Shown in pieces: positions 1 through 9,468 of a stretch of 64,000 bases of DNA. This DNA is from Vibrio tritonius. Lineage in GTDB: Bacteria > Pseudomonadota > Gammaproteobacteria > Enterobacterales > Vibrionaceae. Made by a program: the position numbers and the translations under genes. The notes under the pieces were generated by a model that saw nothing but the letters and a program-made list of their open reading frames with translations, made no database searches and was not told the DNA's origin. Positions within the stretch are counted from its first letter, which is position 1; every line of letters starts with the position of its first letter. Location: the NCBI RefSeq assembly GCF_001547935.1, contig NZ_AP014636.1, positions 434,001-498,000 of the forward strand. The letters are read 5' to 3'.

Positions 1-2
1 TA

Positions 3-230
3 ATGACGTCGCTAGCGTTTTTACTGGGGGTATTCCCGTTAGTGATCAGTACCGGCGCTGGTGCTGGTGGTCGTACTTCAGTGGGAACCGGGGTATTTGG
101 TGGGACGTTAATCTCAACCATGTTTGGTATTTTCTTTGTTCCACTGTTTTATGTCATTGTGCGTTCCTTATTTGGACGCAAGCTAAAAGTGAAAGGCGCA
201 AAACAAGGTCAAGAAGAGGTGGGTCAATGA
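3..230 (+). CDS. RND multidrug efflux permease, C-terminal fragment
   Basis: The open frame enters from the left edge, so only the last 75 or so residues of an inner-membrane proton-driven RND (AcrB/MexF-type) pump are present. The glycine-rich stretch with [17 protein letters not shown] followed by a hydrophobic helix and [10 protein letters not shown] is the usual last transmembrane segment of this family, followed by a basic cytoplasmic tail. The stop codon overlaps the start of the outer-membrane factor gene by 4 bases (ATGA), so the two are translationally coupled in one efflux operon. Substrate cannot be judged from this fragment. The true start lies outside the window. Confidence 0.9.
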   Translation: MTSLAFLLGVFPLVISTGAGAGGRTSVGTGVFGGTLISTMFGIFFVPLFYVIVRSLFGRKLKVKGAKQGQEEVGQ

Positions 231-1639
231 AGGTACAAAAGTTAACGAGTGTCCCGCTTATTACCTTGGCTGTTATGTTATCGGGCTGCTCATTAGTGCC
301 TGAGTATCAGCGGCCGCAAGCACCAGTGCCCGCTCAGTTTGCAAACGCCAGTACCAACGCAAGCCAAAGTGGCAGTGCAGTGCTTGATTGGCAGGGCATT
401 TTACGTGATCACCGTTTACAGCAAGTGGTGGCGATGGCTCTCAATAATAATCGTGATTTGCGTGTTGCTTTACTCAATATTGAAAAGGCGCGGGCGCAGT
501 ATCGAATTGAAGATTCTGCGCTCTATCCTTCTGTCACGGCTGGGGTAACCCACACAGCGAGTAAAACTAGTGGTTCTATTACTCGTACCGATGCCTTAAA
601 GGTCGGCATCAGTAGTTGGGAAGTCGACCTGTTTGGTCGACTGGATAGTCTAAGCCAAGAAGCGATGGAAACCTATTTGGCCACACAAGAGACTCAACGC
701 AGCACGCGTATGGCGCTGGTTTCAGAAGTGGCAGTCGATTGGCTGAATGTTTGGGCTTATCAGCAGCAATTAGCCTTGGCACAACAAACCTATCAAAGTC
801 AGCTTAATACATTGCGTTTAACCCAAGAGATGCATCGTTTAGGTGCTGCTTCTGGTGTAGACTTGGCGTCAGTTCAGTCCAGTGTCTACAGTGCGCGTGG
901 TGATGTGGCGTTATATCAAACTAACTTGGAACAAGCACGTAATGCACTCGAACTGGTGGTTGGCAAGGGCGTTCCTGAGGCGTTATTGCCAATTGAAGAC
1001 AATATTGATCAAGCGATAGCGCTTGCGCCATTAACCGACAATTTATCATCAGACGTACTCTTACAACGCCCTGATGTTCTGTATGCAGAGCACAGCCTAA
1101 AAGCGGCTAATGCCAATATTGGGGCAGCGCGTGCGGCGTTCTTCCCTACCATTTCATTAACCGCTAACGCAGGGCGAAGCAGTGACCAACTCTCAGATCT
1201 GTTCTCCGCTGGGCATGGTACTTGGTCGTTTATTCCTTCGATTTCGATTCCCATTTTTAATGCTGGTGAACTGCGCGCGTCGTTAGATGTGGCGAAGATC
1301 GAAGAGAAAGTAGAAGTGGCGCAATATGAACAGGCAATTCAAACCGCCTTTTCTGAGGTGGCAAATGCTTTTGCAGTTCGTCGACGTATTGATGAGCGAT
1401 TAGTTGCGAAAGAGGGGGAAGTGGCTGCTAACCGTAAAACCTATCAATTAACTGATGCGCTCTATCGCAACGGTGCTGAGAGTTACTTGAATACACTTAC
1501 AGCGCAGCGTAGCTATTACAGTACTGAACAACAGTTGATCTCGCTGAAATTAGCCGAGTTAGGTAATCGTGTCACCCTCTATCAAGTGCTCGGTGGGGGA
1601 GCTGACGCGACGGTGGAATCCGTCACTCACACGCCATAA
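227..1639 (+). CDS. Outer-membrane efflux factor lipoprotein (NodT/OprM family)
   Basis: A 470-residue TolC-like outer-membrane channel partner of the RND pump encoded just upstream. The N-terminus is a lipoprotein signal with lipobox LSGC and acylated Cys21, followed by the [13 protein letters not shown] segment typical of NodT-type factors. Two outer-membrane-efflux repeats follow, with the family hallmark [30 protein letters not shown] near the middle (no run quoted beyond key residues). Length is normal for OprM relatives. It is the last gene of the operon, since two hairpins follow. The pump presumably exports drugs or other small amphiphiles, but nothing here shows the substrate. Confidence 0.93.
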   Translation: MKVQKLTSVPLITLAVMLSGCSLVPEYQRPQAPVPAQFANASTNASQSGSAVLDWQGILRDHRLQQVVAMALNNNRDLRVALLNIEKARAQYRIEDSALYPSVTAGVTHTASKTSGSITRTDALKVGISSWEVDLFGRLDSLSQEAMETYLATQETQRSTRMALVSEVAVDWLNVWAYQQQLALAQQTYQSQLNTLRLTQEMHRLGAASGVDLASVQSSVYSARGDVALYQTNLEQARNALELVVGKGVPEALLPIEDNIDQAIALAPLTDNLSSDVLLQRPDVLYAEHSLKAANANIGAARAAFFPTISLTANAGRSSDQLSDLFSAGHGTWSFIPSISIPIFNAGELRASLDVAKIEEKVEVAQYEQAIQTAFSEVANAFAVRRRIDERLVAKEGEVAANRKTYQLTDALYRNGAESYLNTLTAQRSYYSTEQQLISLKLAELGNRVTLYQVLGGGADATVESVTHTP

Positions 1640-1641
1640 TT

Positions 1642-1708
1642 CCACAAGCTCGGTCATTTTCTTGTGGCATTTTACTAGAACGCCTCTGGCTCTAAGCTGG
1701 GGGCGTTT
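1642..1708 (+). terminator. Two tandem hairpins ending the efflux operon
   Basis: Hairpin one pairs CCACAAG (1642-1648) with CTTGTGG (1661-1667) and is followed by CATTTT. Hairpin two pairs AACGCC (1679-1684) with GGCGTT (1702-1707) and is followed by TGTCTT. The T-runs are weak, so one or both may act mainly as mRNA 3'-end stabilisers. Confidence 0.5.
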
Positions 1709-2014
1709 GTCTTGCTAAAGTCAGAAAAAAATGAGGATTGTATTAGGTTTACTTAAATTTGTGATATTGATCACGCAAATAATTGAGTGCTAAGTAATTG
1801 ATATTACTATTTTTTGCTCGACCTAACCGATTGAAAATACAGATAAGTTTCAAATATTATGCAAGATATTGCCTGTTGGGCAAATTTTTACCCAGTTATA
1901 CACACCGCTATACTGAATCCAACAAAAAAACAAAATTGAAACAGTCGGTTACGGAATAAAAAGCTTGGTTAACCGAACCAGTTCTCAAATCCATGGTTCA
2001 GGAGTTTGACTCAC
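1709..2014. promoter_or_regulatory. Intergenic region with a CRP-like site at 1760-1775
   Basis: This A+T-rich gap upstream of the lipoprotein gene holds TGTGA-TATTGA-TCACG at 1760-1775, a match of nine out of ten conserved bases to the CRP half-sites TGTGA/TCACA. It lies about 240 bases before the lipoprotein start. AGGAG at 2000-2004 is the ribosome binding site for the ATG at 2015. Nothing else recognisable was seen. Confidence 0.45.
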
Positions 2015-2485
2015 ATGCTTACAGCGTCGAAGGCTTATACGTATCTACCTCACAGCAAAGTGCTTATTGTTGCCTCAATGGTTAGCGTTTTATCTGGGTG
2101 TTTTAGCGACAGTAAAGCGGACCATATTCGAGATTATTTGCAACACAATATCGAGTTCACCCAAAACGGTTGGAAGATTACCGATGTGCATGAAGGCCGC
2201 CAAGGGTATTACGTATCGATTACCATGGGGCATAACGATGAGAACAGTTATAAGTTCCTATACAACATGGCGAAAAATCGACGCAATAAGAATAAATTTG
2301 TCGATAACTTAGATACAACATACCAGAGCCGACTCAAAGCTTTGTGCCCCAATTCACAATCAGAGCGTGGTGCTGATTTTTGGCAAGATATGGGGGAACA
2401 GAAGTTCTTTGATATGAGTATTACGATTAAAGATTTCGGTAAAGGCGTCGTCGCAGAATCGTATTGCCATCGTCCCGAAGCGTAA
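2015..2485 (+). CDS. Hypothetical lipoprotein
   Basis: A 156-residue protein of no family I recognise. The ATG at 2015 is preferred over the in-frame TTG at 2006 because AGGAG at 2000-2004 sits ten bases before the ATG but almost touches the TTG. The N-terminus is a long lipoprotein signal with lipobox VLSGC and acylated Cys29; the mature part begins FSDSKADHIRDYL and contains two further cysteines (about residues 109 and 150) that could pair in the periplasm. The body is hydrophilic, with many Asn/Lys/Asp and no transmembrane segment. It stands alone with its own terminator, possibly under CRP control from the site at 1760. Confidence 0.7.
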   Translation: MLTASKAYTYLPHSKVLIVASMVSVLSGCFSDSKADHIRDYLQHNIEFTQNGWKITDVHEGRQGYYVSITMGHNDENSYKFLYNMAKNRRNKNKFVDNLDTTYQSRLKALCPNSQSERGADFWQDMGEQKFFDMSITIKDFGKGVVAESYCHRPEA

Positions 2486-2519
2486 ACAAAGAGAACTAAA
2501 TTGCGTGGCTTCGACTGAG

Positions 2520-2543
2520 AAAGGGTAACTAGGTGCCCTTTTT
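2520..2543 (+). terminator. Rho-independent terminator after the lipoprotein gene
   Basis: AAAGGG (2520-2525) pairs with CCCTTT (2536-2541), followed by further T residues. Confidence 0.6.
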
Positions 2544-2859
2544 CGTTAAGTTGTGATCTCATGTCTTTCTTTACCGCGATAACGCTAGCGCTTTCACATC
2601 CTTATGATTTCGACATTTCTATACTTGAAACATGGTGATACATGAGTGCAACACGCTGTTCACTTTCTCAATGCTTTGCCAAGAGCGAATACATTCGCGC
2701 TAAAAAAGCATCTTGAGGTAACTTGGGTATAGAGCTAGCGTTGTTGGTCAATCAACAGTTTTATTTGCCAAGACGGTCATGGAGGACGATGTTTACGATA
2801 TTCATCAAGCGATAAGACTGCGCCTCAGTCCACCAAAGGTATGATTCCCGGAGGTAATT
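2544..2859. other. Gene-free stretch with one repeat copy
   Basis: No coding region is credible here. At 2712-2731 the sequence CTTGAGGTAACTTGGGTATA is the reverse-complement relative of the repeats at 22019 and 52496. GGAGGT at about 2850-2855 is the strong ribosome binding site of the next gene. Confidence 0.5.
2712..2731. repeat. Dispersed TATACCCAAGT repeat, single arm
   Basis: CTTGAGGTAACTTGGGTATA matches the right arm of the palindromic element at 52496-52576 and, reverse-complemented, the left part of the copy at 22019. Only one arm is present here. Confidence 0.6.
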
Positions 2860-3258
2860 ATGGGCTATTACAAACATGGTGTATCAATTGGGTTGCTGCA
2901 AATTAACAGCGAGTTTGTGTTGTCGGTTAAAGCGGTTGGCACGTTAACTCATGAAGATTATCAGCACCTTGTTCCGATGCTAGAAGCCGCTATCAATAAA
3001 ATTGATGAACCCCAAGTGAAAGTGCTGTTTGATGCCACTGAGTTTACGGGGTGGGAAATGCGCGCTGCATGGGATGACTTACGTCTTGCTGTAAAATACG
3101 GTTCAGGTGATAAAAAAGTCGCGGTCTACGGTAATCATGATTGGGTCGGTTGGACGATGAGAGTCGGTCAATGGTTTATGGCAGAAGGTGAAGTCGAGTC
3201 GTTTGATACTTATGAACAGGCTGTAGATTGGTTATGCGAGCCGGAAATGGCGCTGTAA
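2860..3258 (+). CDS. SpoIIAA-like (STAS/IX) protein
   Basis: A 132-residue soluble protein of the SpoIIAA-like/DUF3478 family. Recognisable features are the N-terminal strand reading FVLSVKAVGTLTHEDYQHLVPMLE, the central VKVLFDATEFTGWEMRAAWDDL and the C-terminal KKVAVYGNHDWVGW, all in the expected order. Members are found alone in many gamma-proteobacteria; the fold suggests lipid or nucleotide binding, but a function is not established. A very good ribosome binding site (GGAGGT, 5 bases before the ATG) supports the start and suggests good expression. It appears monocistronic. Confidence 0.85.
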   Translation: MGYYKHGVSIGLLQINSEFVLSVKAVGTLTHEDYQHLVPMLEAAINKIDEPQVKVLFDATEFTGWEMRAAWDDLRLAVKYGSGDKKVAVYGNHDWVGWTMRVGQWFMAEGEVESFDTYEQAVDWLCEPEMAL

Positions 3259-3366
3259 AATTCATAGCTAATCAAGAAGATATCTGCTAAACAGAGTACC
3301 ATGTTGCCGCGCAGGTAAAAAGGCGTGGCTTAGAATATGCCTAAGCGCTTAACGCGCAAGGCGAAC

Positions 3367-3849
3367 ATGGACATCATGATGATCGACTTACTCACGGAAA
3401 TGACCGCAGCAGAGTTTCTGCATTTTAAAGCAGAAACCACACAAGAATACGCAGAAGAAAATGTCACCTCGGGTCGCTGGCCAGCAGAAGGCGCATTGGC
3501 ACGCTCAGAATCCGAAATGGAAATCATCCTCCCTGAAGGCCAACAGACACCGCATCACTATTTTTTCAATTTAACCCCCGACGAAATCGGCCAGCCTGTC
3601 GGTCACTTATGGCTTAACGTCACGCCGCTATTTCAAAGCGCCTTTGTCTACAGCATCAAAGTCGATGAAGCCTATCGCCGCCGCGGCTACGCCAAAAAAG
3701 CGCTGCAAGAAGCGGAGTACTACGTGCAAAAACTCGGTATTAAACAACTCGGGCTGCACGTATTTACGTATAACGAAGGCGCCGTCGCGCTTTACCAATC
3801 CCTCGGTTATCAAACCACCAGCATCAATATGACCAAGAAGTTGGGTTGA
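3367..3849 (+). CDS. GNAT-family N-acetyltransferase
   Basis: A 160-residue acetyl-CoA-dependent acetyltransferase. Motif A is clear: VDEAYRRRGYAKKALQEAE carries the Q/RxxGxG/A-type acetyl-CoA loop, and the end has YNEGAVALYQSLGYQ, the typical motif B ending. The open frame reaches back to an ATG at 3337, but the ATG at 3367 has AAGGCGA just before it and begins at a normal GNAT N-terminus, so it is preferred. The acceptor substrate is unknown; the general shape resembles small-molecule or antibiotic-type GNATs. Confidence 0.85.
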   Translation: MDIMMIDLLTEMTAAEFLHFKAETTQEYAEENVTSGRWPAEGALARSESEMEIILPEGQQTPHHYFFNLTPDEIGQPVGHLWLNVTPLFQSAFVYSIKVDEAYRRRGYAKKALQEAEYYVQKLGIKQLGLHVFTYNEGAVALYQSLGYQTTSINMTKKLG

Positions 3850-3951
3850 TTGTTACTAGAGACAGCTTGAAGTCAATGCTGAAAAAATCGACTGTGAATA
3901 AAAATTCGCTTACGATACAATATGACACCACGATGTATTGAGAGGGATCAT

Positions 3952-4896
3952 ATGTCAAAGCAAGATGAACAACGATTGCTGGTTAAAATAGCAACTCTAT
4001 ACTATGTAGATGGTAAGAAACAGTCTGATATTGCGGGACTTTTGTCTTTATCTCAGTCTTTTGTTTCACGAGCTATCAACCGCTGTTTAAAAGAAGGGGT
4101 TGTTAAAATATCGGTTGTACAACCCGACAATATATTTCTTGGCCTTGAGAAAGGCATCGAAACTCAGTTTGGTATTAAACAGGCCATCATTGTTGATGTG
4201 GCTCCTGATGCGTCGGACAGCGAGCTGAAACGCGCCATCGGTTCTGCTGCTGCTCATTTTCTCGAAACTCGCATTCGTAAAACGGATCTTATAGGGATCT
4301 CTTCATGGAGTAGCACTATCCGCGCTATGGTGGATGAATTGCATACCCAAACGCTGAAGGCTCAAGGTGTAATTCAGTTGCTCGGTGGTGTGGGAGCCAA
4401 TGGTAACGTTCAAGCCACAATATTGACGCAAAAGCTAGCAGAGTTGCTTGATTGTCAGGCTTGGTTGCTTCCATCACAAAGTATCGAACGTTCAGTTGAA
4501 GAACGAGACCGTTTACTCGCGACGCAAGATGTCTCTCAGGTTGTAAGCCAATTTGACGCTGTCGATTACGCCATCGTTGGCGTTGGTCAACTTGCTCCCT
4601 CTCAGCTTTTGATGAATTCCGGAAACTATTACGACGAAGCGACACTAAAGACGTTGGCCGATCGAGGCGCCGTTGGTGATCTCTGTCTGCACTATTTTGA
4701 TGATCAAGGGAATGCTGTACTTAAAGAGAATGAAGATCCTGTCATTGGTATGGAGCTAGACAAATTACGTAACTGTCCCAATGTGGTTGCTTTGGCGGGA
4801 GGCGATAAAAAAGTATCTGCGATCAAAGGTGCCTTGCTGGGTGGTTATATAGATGTGTTGATCACAGATTATGAAACTGCTCGCTCATTGCTTTAG
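3952..4896 (+). CDS. SorC/DeoR-type sugar-responsive regulator, likely controlling the adjacent sugar operon
   Basis: A 314-residue regulator of the SorC family (COG2390). The N-terminal helix-turn-helix (about residues 10-60) reads KIATLYYVDGKKQSDIAGLL and LSQSFVSRAINRCLKEG, followed by a sugar-phosphate-isomerase-like effector domain ending in VVALAGGDKKVSAIKGALLGG, a family hallmark. The ATG at 3952 is chosen because AGAGGG lies at 3941-3946; the open frame extends to 3922 without a ribosome binding site. It precedes, in the same direction, a sugar ABC/transketolase operon, and SorC proteins normally bind phosphorylated sugars made by the pathway they control. The palindromes at 5109 and 9430 are its likely operators. 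Confidence 0.88.
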   Translation: MSKQDEQRLLVKIATLYYVDGKKQSDIAGLLSLSQSFVSRAINRCLKEGVVKISVVQPDNIFLGLEKGIETQFGIKQAIIVDVAPDASDSELKRAIGSAAAHFLETRIRKTDLIGISSWSSTIRAMVDELHTQTLKAQGVIQLLGGVGANGNVQATILTQKLAELLDCQAWLLPSQSIERSVEERDRLLATQDVSQVVSQFDAVDYAIVGVGQLAPSQLLMNSGNYYDEATLKTLADRGAVGDLCLHYFDDQGNAVLKENEDPVIGMELDKLRNCPNVVALAGGDKKVSAIKGALLGGYIDVLITDYETARSLL

Positions 4897-4919
4897 TTTT
4901 TGCTCATTATTTTTCTAAG

Positions 4920-4970
4920 TGGAATATTGGATATGTTAACTAACCATCTGATATTCCATTTCTTTTTTAG
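4920..4970 (+). terminator. Terminator after the SorC regulator gene
   Basis: TGGAATAT (4920-4927) pairs with ATATTCCA (4951-4958), followed by TTTCTTTTTT. This separates the regulator from the operon, which then needs its own promoter. Confidence 0.6.
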
Positions 4971-5022
4971 AAATTCCTCTTCTCATTTTCTCATTCCTTT
5001 TCAGATAGCTTAATGTTTACTC

Positions 5023-5038
5023 TGTGATGATGTTCAGA
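5023..5038 (+). promoter_or_regulatory. Weak CRP-like site upstream of the sugar operon
   Basis: TGTGA-TGATGT-TCAGA matches nine of ten conserved CRP half-site bases and lies about 95 bases before the binding-protein gene, where catabolite activation would be expected. Confidence 0.35.
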
Positions 5039-5061
5039 ATTTGACCATTCTAAAGTGGTAG

Positions 5062-6069
<1,008 letters not shown>

Positions 6070-6082
6070 CGGTGAGAAGGTT

Positions 6083-6115
6083 CTGGGCAAGTGAGATGGT
6101 TTTTTGCTTGCTCAG
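6083..6115 (+). terminator. Intercistronic hairpin after the binding-protein gene
   Basis: CTGGGCAAG (6083-6091) pairs with CTTGCTCAG (6107-6115), with one G-U pair. There is no T-run beyond it, so it more likely stabilises the binding-protein mRNA or causes partial termination, as is common after binding-protein genes. Confidence 0.5.
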
Positions 6116-6144
6116 AAAGGAAACAATAAATAAGGAAGAGCGAT

Positions 6145-6735
6145 ATGCTGAAAACTCATTCTCATTTAGGTTGGCTTGTTGGAATGATAGCGTGTGTCCT
6201 GTTATCTGCTTGCGATGTTGTTAAATTGGACAGTAACGGCAAGCCCATTATTCCAATGTCTGCTGCGGATGCCGCTTCAATTAAGAATATGTCACCAGAA
6301 GCTCTGGCTGATAAATTCTGGCCAGACATAGTACAAGAAGCCAATCAAAAAGCACTGACGTTAGATTCTCTGACGCAGCTGTCTGGTAAAGCGAACCGCT
6401 TTATTAAACTGTCCGGCACGGTAAAAGGCATCGATAGCGAGACCAAGACTGCCACTATGGTGGTGAGAGCCTCCTCGAGTGAAGTGACATTACAAATTGG
6501 ACCTATCATTCGCGGTAATTCGATTCGTGATGCCGCGTCATTTATCGAGTTCGATCAATTTAAAAATCAAGTGCAGTTTGCCCGCCTTTCTAAACAACTA
6601 AATAAAAAGGCGATGGCAAGTTTTCCATATCCCGACACCAGTTGGACTGGCAAAAAAGTAGAAGTGATTGCGGCTGTTACCGTTAGTAATCACAAAATTA
6701 CCGAAGCCATTCCCATTGAGATTACTCAGAGGTAA
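6145..6735 (+). CDS. DUF2291-family periplasmic lipoprotein of a sugar ABC operon
   Basis: A 196-residue lipoprotein with lipobox LLSAC (Cys23). The start of the mature part, CDVVKLDSNGKPIIPMSAADA, and the central SGTVKGIDSETKTATMVV resemble DUF2291 proteins, which occur repeatedly inside ribose-type ABC operons but have no assigned role. It lies 75 bases after the binding-protein gene and 2 bases before the ATPase gene, so it is co-transcribed and probably an accessory to transport at the membrane. AAGGAAG precedes the start. Confidence 0.78.
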   Translation: MLKTHSHLGWLVGMIACVLLSACDVVKLDSNGKPIIPMSAADAASIKNMSPEALADKFWPDIVQEANQKALTLDSLTQLSGKANRFIKLSGTVKGIDSETKTATMVVRASSSEVTLQIGPIIRGNSIRDAASFIEFDQFKNQVQFARLSKQLNKKAMASFPYPDTSWTGKKVEVIAAVTVSNHKITEAIPIEITQR

Positions 6736-6737
6736 GC

Positions 6738-8261
6738 ATGATGGAAGAGAAACTAAAACCAGAAGTGATCATGCGTGCTGAGAATATTTCTATGGTATTT
6801 CCGGGTACCAAAGCATTGGATAATGTTTCTTACAATGTTTATCGCGGTGCTGTTAATGTCATCATTGGTGAAAACGGAGCCGGTAAATCGACGTTAATGA
6901 AAATTCTCGCGGGTATTCAGCAGCCAACAGAAGGTGAGTTGTTACTCAATGGCCGGTCGGTGGTGATCGATAGTACTCGCAGTGCTGCTAAATTGGGGAT
7001 TGGCATGGTTCATCAGGAGTTAAACCTCTCTGATAACTTGAGTATTGCCGAAAACATTTTTCTTGGGCGAGAGCTACAACACGGAGTTTCTCCCATTGAT
7101 AACGCTCATCAAGCTCAATTGGCTCAAGAAGTTATGGAACGGCTTAAACAGACGTTAGATCCTAACGAATTAGTCGCCAATCTTAAAGTGGGCCAAAAGC
7201 AACTGGTAGAAATTGGGAAAGCCTTGGCTGGTGACATCGATATTTTGATTCTCGATGAACCGACTTCAGCGTTAAGTAAGGCAGAGGTTGAGATTCTATT
7301 TTCCGTGATTCGCGACCTCACGTCACAAGGGGTTTCCATCATTTATATTTCACACCGTTTAGAAGAACTGATGGAAATAGGCAACTACATTACGATTTTG
7401 CGCGATGGCAAATTTCAAGCTGAAGCAGCGGTGACGGAGATCGATGTTGGATGGATTGTACGGGAAATGCTGGGAAGTGATCCTGTCACTGACTTTTTAC
7501 CCGACCAGCGTCAGTTTGGTATCAAGCTGCTTGAAGCGGAAGACATTACCTATGTGAACGAGTCGGAAACAGCAGTTGTTGACCATGTCTCCTTTGATGT
7601 TCGAGAAGGGGAGATTGTGGGCATCTATGGTTTGATGGGGGCGGGACGTACTGAGCTATTTGAATGCCTTGTTGGACAATCAAATTATACTGGTCGATTT
7701 TCTCTAAACGGTAAGATAATTCGCCCCAATACTTCTACGCCTGACCGGATAAAAATGGGGATTGGTTTAGTACCCGAAGATCGTAAAAAGTCAGGTATTT
7801 TCCCTGTCAGTTCTGTGGCAACTAACTTAACGATTTCAAGTTTATGGAAGCGTTTAAAAGGGCTGGCTATCTCCCCTAAAGCAGAGCAGGAGGCCGTTAA
7901 TTCTGCAATCGATTCTTTATCGATTAAGGTCTCGACACCAGAAGTGGAAATTCAAGCTCTCAGCGGTGGTAACCAACAAAAGGTTGTGATTGGCCGCTCG
8001 CTGTTAACTGAACCTAAGGTGCTGCTCCTAGATGAGCCAACGCGAGGGATTGATATCGGTGCGAAAGCAGACGTGTTTGAAATGATGGTTAAGCTTTCGC
8101 AACAGGGTATTGGGATTCTTTTCTCTACTTCAGATCTTAAAGAGATTATGGCGGTTTCTGATCGAATCTTGGTGATGTCCAACGGTAAGTTGACCGCTGA
8201 TGTAAGGCGAAAAGAGACCAATGAAGAACAGTTAGTGTTAGCCAGCGCGCAAGGATTTTAA
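6738..8261 (+). CDS. Sugar ABC importer ATPase, two nucleotide-binding domains (RbsA/MglA type)
   Basis: A 507-residue fused double ATPase. The first domain has Walker A IGENGAGKST (residues 43-52), the signature LKVGQKQLVEIGKAL and Walker B ILDEPTSALS. The second domain has the degenerate Walker A GLMGAGRTE that is normal for RbsA relatives, the signature LSGGNQQKVVIGRSL and Walker B LLDEPTRGID. Length and organisation match the family. It starts 2 bases after the DUF2291 gene and is followed 2 bases later by the permease gene, so the importer genes are tightly coupled. Energises uptake of the sugar captured by the binding protein at 5134. Confidence 0.95.
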   Translation: MMEEKLKPEVIMRAENISMVFPGTKALDNVSYNVYRGAVNVIIGENGAGKSTLMKILAGIQQPTEGELLLNGRSVVIDSTRSAAKLGIGMVHQELNLSDNLSIAENIFLGRELQHGVSPIDNAHQAQLAQEVMERLKQTLDPNELVANLKVGQKQLVEIGKALAGDIDILILDEPTSALSKAEVEILFSVIRDLTSQGVSIIYISHRLEELMEIGNYITILRDGKFQAEAAVTEIDVGWIVREMLGSDPVTDFLPDQRQFGIKLLEAEDITYVNESETAVVDHVSFDVREGEIVGIYGLMGAGRTELFECLVGQSNYTGRFSLNGKIIRPNTSTPDRIKMGIGLVPEDRKKSGIFPVSSVATNLTISSLWKRLKGLAISPKAEQEAVNSAIDSLSIKVSTPEVEIQALSGGNQQKVVIGRSLLTEPKVLLLDEPTRGIDIGAKADVFEMMVKLSQQGIGILFSTSDLKEIMAVSDRILVMSNGKLTADVRRKETNEEQLVLASAQGF

Positions 8262-8263
8262 AT

Positions 8264-9340
8264 ATGAAAACTCAAACATTATCAAGCGCCGAACTGCATG
8301 CGCATAAGTTCAACTCTGCCAATTTAGGTTTGTTATTGCTAAAGCTAAGAACCTTCATTGCGCTGTTTATTATCTTGGGATTTTTCTCATTTATGGTTGA
8401 TGGGTTCCTCGAACCCGCCAGTTTGATCATCATGATTAAACACATTTCTATTAACGCTTTTCTTGCTCTAGGGATCACCTTTGTCATCATTACTGCAGGT
8501 ATTGACCTTTCAGTCGGCGCGACTTTGGGCTTTTGTGGCATGGTGGCTGGCTACATGATTGCGAAAGGGATTGTCCTTCCTATGTTTGGTATCGCCATTT
8601 TCCCCAGCGTCTGGATCATTGTCCCTGTCGTGTTGGTGATTGGTGGTTTGATCGGTGCCGTGAATGGTTTAATTATTACGCGCTATAACGTTGCGCCATT
8701 TATCTGCACATTGGGCACCATGTACGTGATTCGCGGTGCGGCGATGTTACTTTCTGCAGGTGAAACTTTCCCTGGTTTGCAAGGTAATCCTCAGCTAGGC
8801 AATACCGGTTTTGACCTCATTGGTTCCGGTGATTTTCTGGCAATTCCCTACGCTATATGGCTGATGTTTATTGTCGCCGCAATTATTGCCTACATAGCGA
8901 AAAAGCTGCCTTTTGGACGCCATGTGTATGCCATTGGGGATAACGAACGGGCCGCTGAACTTTCTGGGGTGAAAGTCAATCGCGTTAAAATTTGGGTTTA
9001 CACCATCTCAGGATTATGTGCCGCACTGGCCGGAATCGTTGTGACATCCCAATTGGTAGCAAGTCACCCTGCCACAGGTACCGCGTTTGAAATGAATGCG
9101 ATTGCGGCTGTTGTTCTTGGTGGTACATCGTTGGCCGGAGGGCGGGGTACGATCAGTGGCACACTTATCGGTGCATTTGTTATCGGCATTTTGGCAGATG
9201 GCTTAGTCATGATGGGCGTGAGCGAATTTTGGCAAATGGTAATCAAAGGCTTAGTGATTATTATCGCTGTGATTATCGACCAAATGCAGAGCAAAATGCA
9301 GTATAAAGCGGCTATTACTTCCCAAAAATCAGTAAGTTAA
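8264..9340 (+). CDS. Sugar ABC importer permease (RbsC type)
   Basis: A 358-residue inner-membrane permease with eight to ten hydrophobic segments. Family hallmarks include ITAGIDLSVGATLGFCGM near residue 80, NVAPFICTLGTMYVIRGAA in the middle, and the cytoplasmic coupling segment GDNERAAELSGVKVNRVK, followed by AAVVLGGTSLAGGRGTISGTL. About 40 residues before the first membrane segment are longer than in E. coli RbsC. It completes the importer. The next gene begins after a gap of 128 bases that holds a second copy of the operator palindrome, so the enzymes may have an internal promoter. Confidence 0.94.
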   Translation: MKTQTLSSAELHAHKFNSANLGLLLLKLRTFIALFIILGFFSFMVDGFLEPASLIIMIKHISINAFLALGITFVIITAGIDLSVGATLGFCGMVAGYMIAKGIVLPMFGIAIFPSVWIIVPVVLVIGGLIGAVNGLIITRYNVAPFICTLGTMYVIRGAAMLLSAGETFPGLQGNPQLGNTGFDLIGSGDFLAIPYAIWLMFIVAAIIAYIAKKLPFGRHVYAIGDNERAAELSGVKVNRVKIWVYTISGLCAALAGIVVTSQLVASHPATGTAFEMNAIAAVVLGGTSLAGGRGTISGTLIGAFVIGILADGLVMMGVSEFWQMVIKGLVIIIAVIIDQMQSKMQYKAAITSQKSVS

Positions 9341-9429
9341 TAAAGGCCTGGTAAGCGAGGGAAGGTGGTGTGAGTGAATTTTATCTACTTTCGCCAAGTA
9401 TCGTTAGGCCTGTATTTTTTATACATAGT

Positions 9430-9456
9430 GAATATATATTCCAATATGAATATATA
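9430..9456. promoter_or_regulatory. Candidate SorC operator, copy 2 plus a half-site
   Basis: GAATATATATTC at 9430-9441 is identical to the palindrome at 5109-5120, and a further half, TGAATATATA, follows at 9447-9456. It sits immediately before the ribosome binding site (AAGGAG, 9456-9461) of the transketolase A gene, where bound protein would block an internal promoter or its transcript. Confidence 0.55.
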
Positions 9457-9468
9457 AGGAGATTTAAA

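Noticed and set aside
2248..2562. 104-codon minus-strand ORF overlapping the lipoprotein gene
   Set aside because: Runs through the terminator and antisense to a gene with a clear lipobox and ribosome binding site.
9370..9468. 33-residue N-terminal extension of transketolase A
   Set aside because: The extension covers the operator palindrome and lacks a ribosome binding site; AAGGAG precedes the ATG at 9469.
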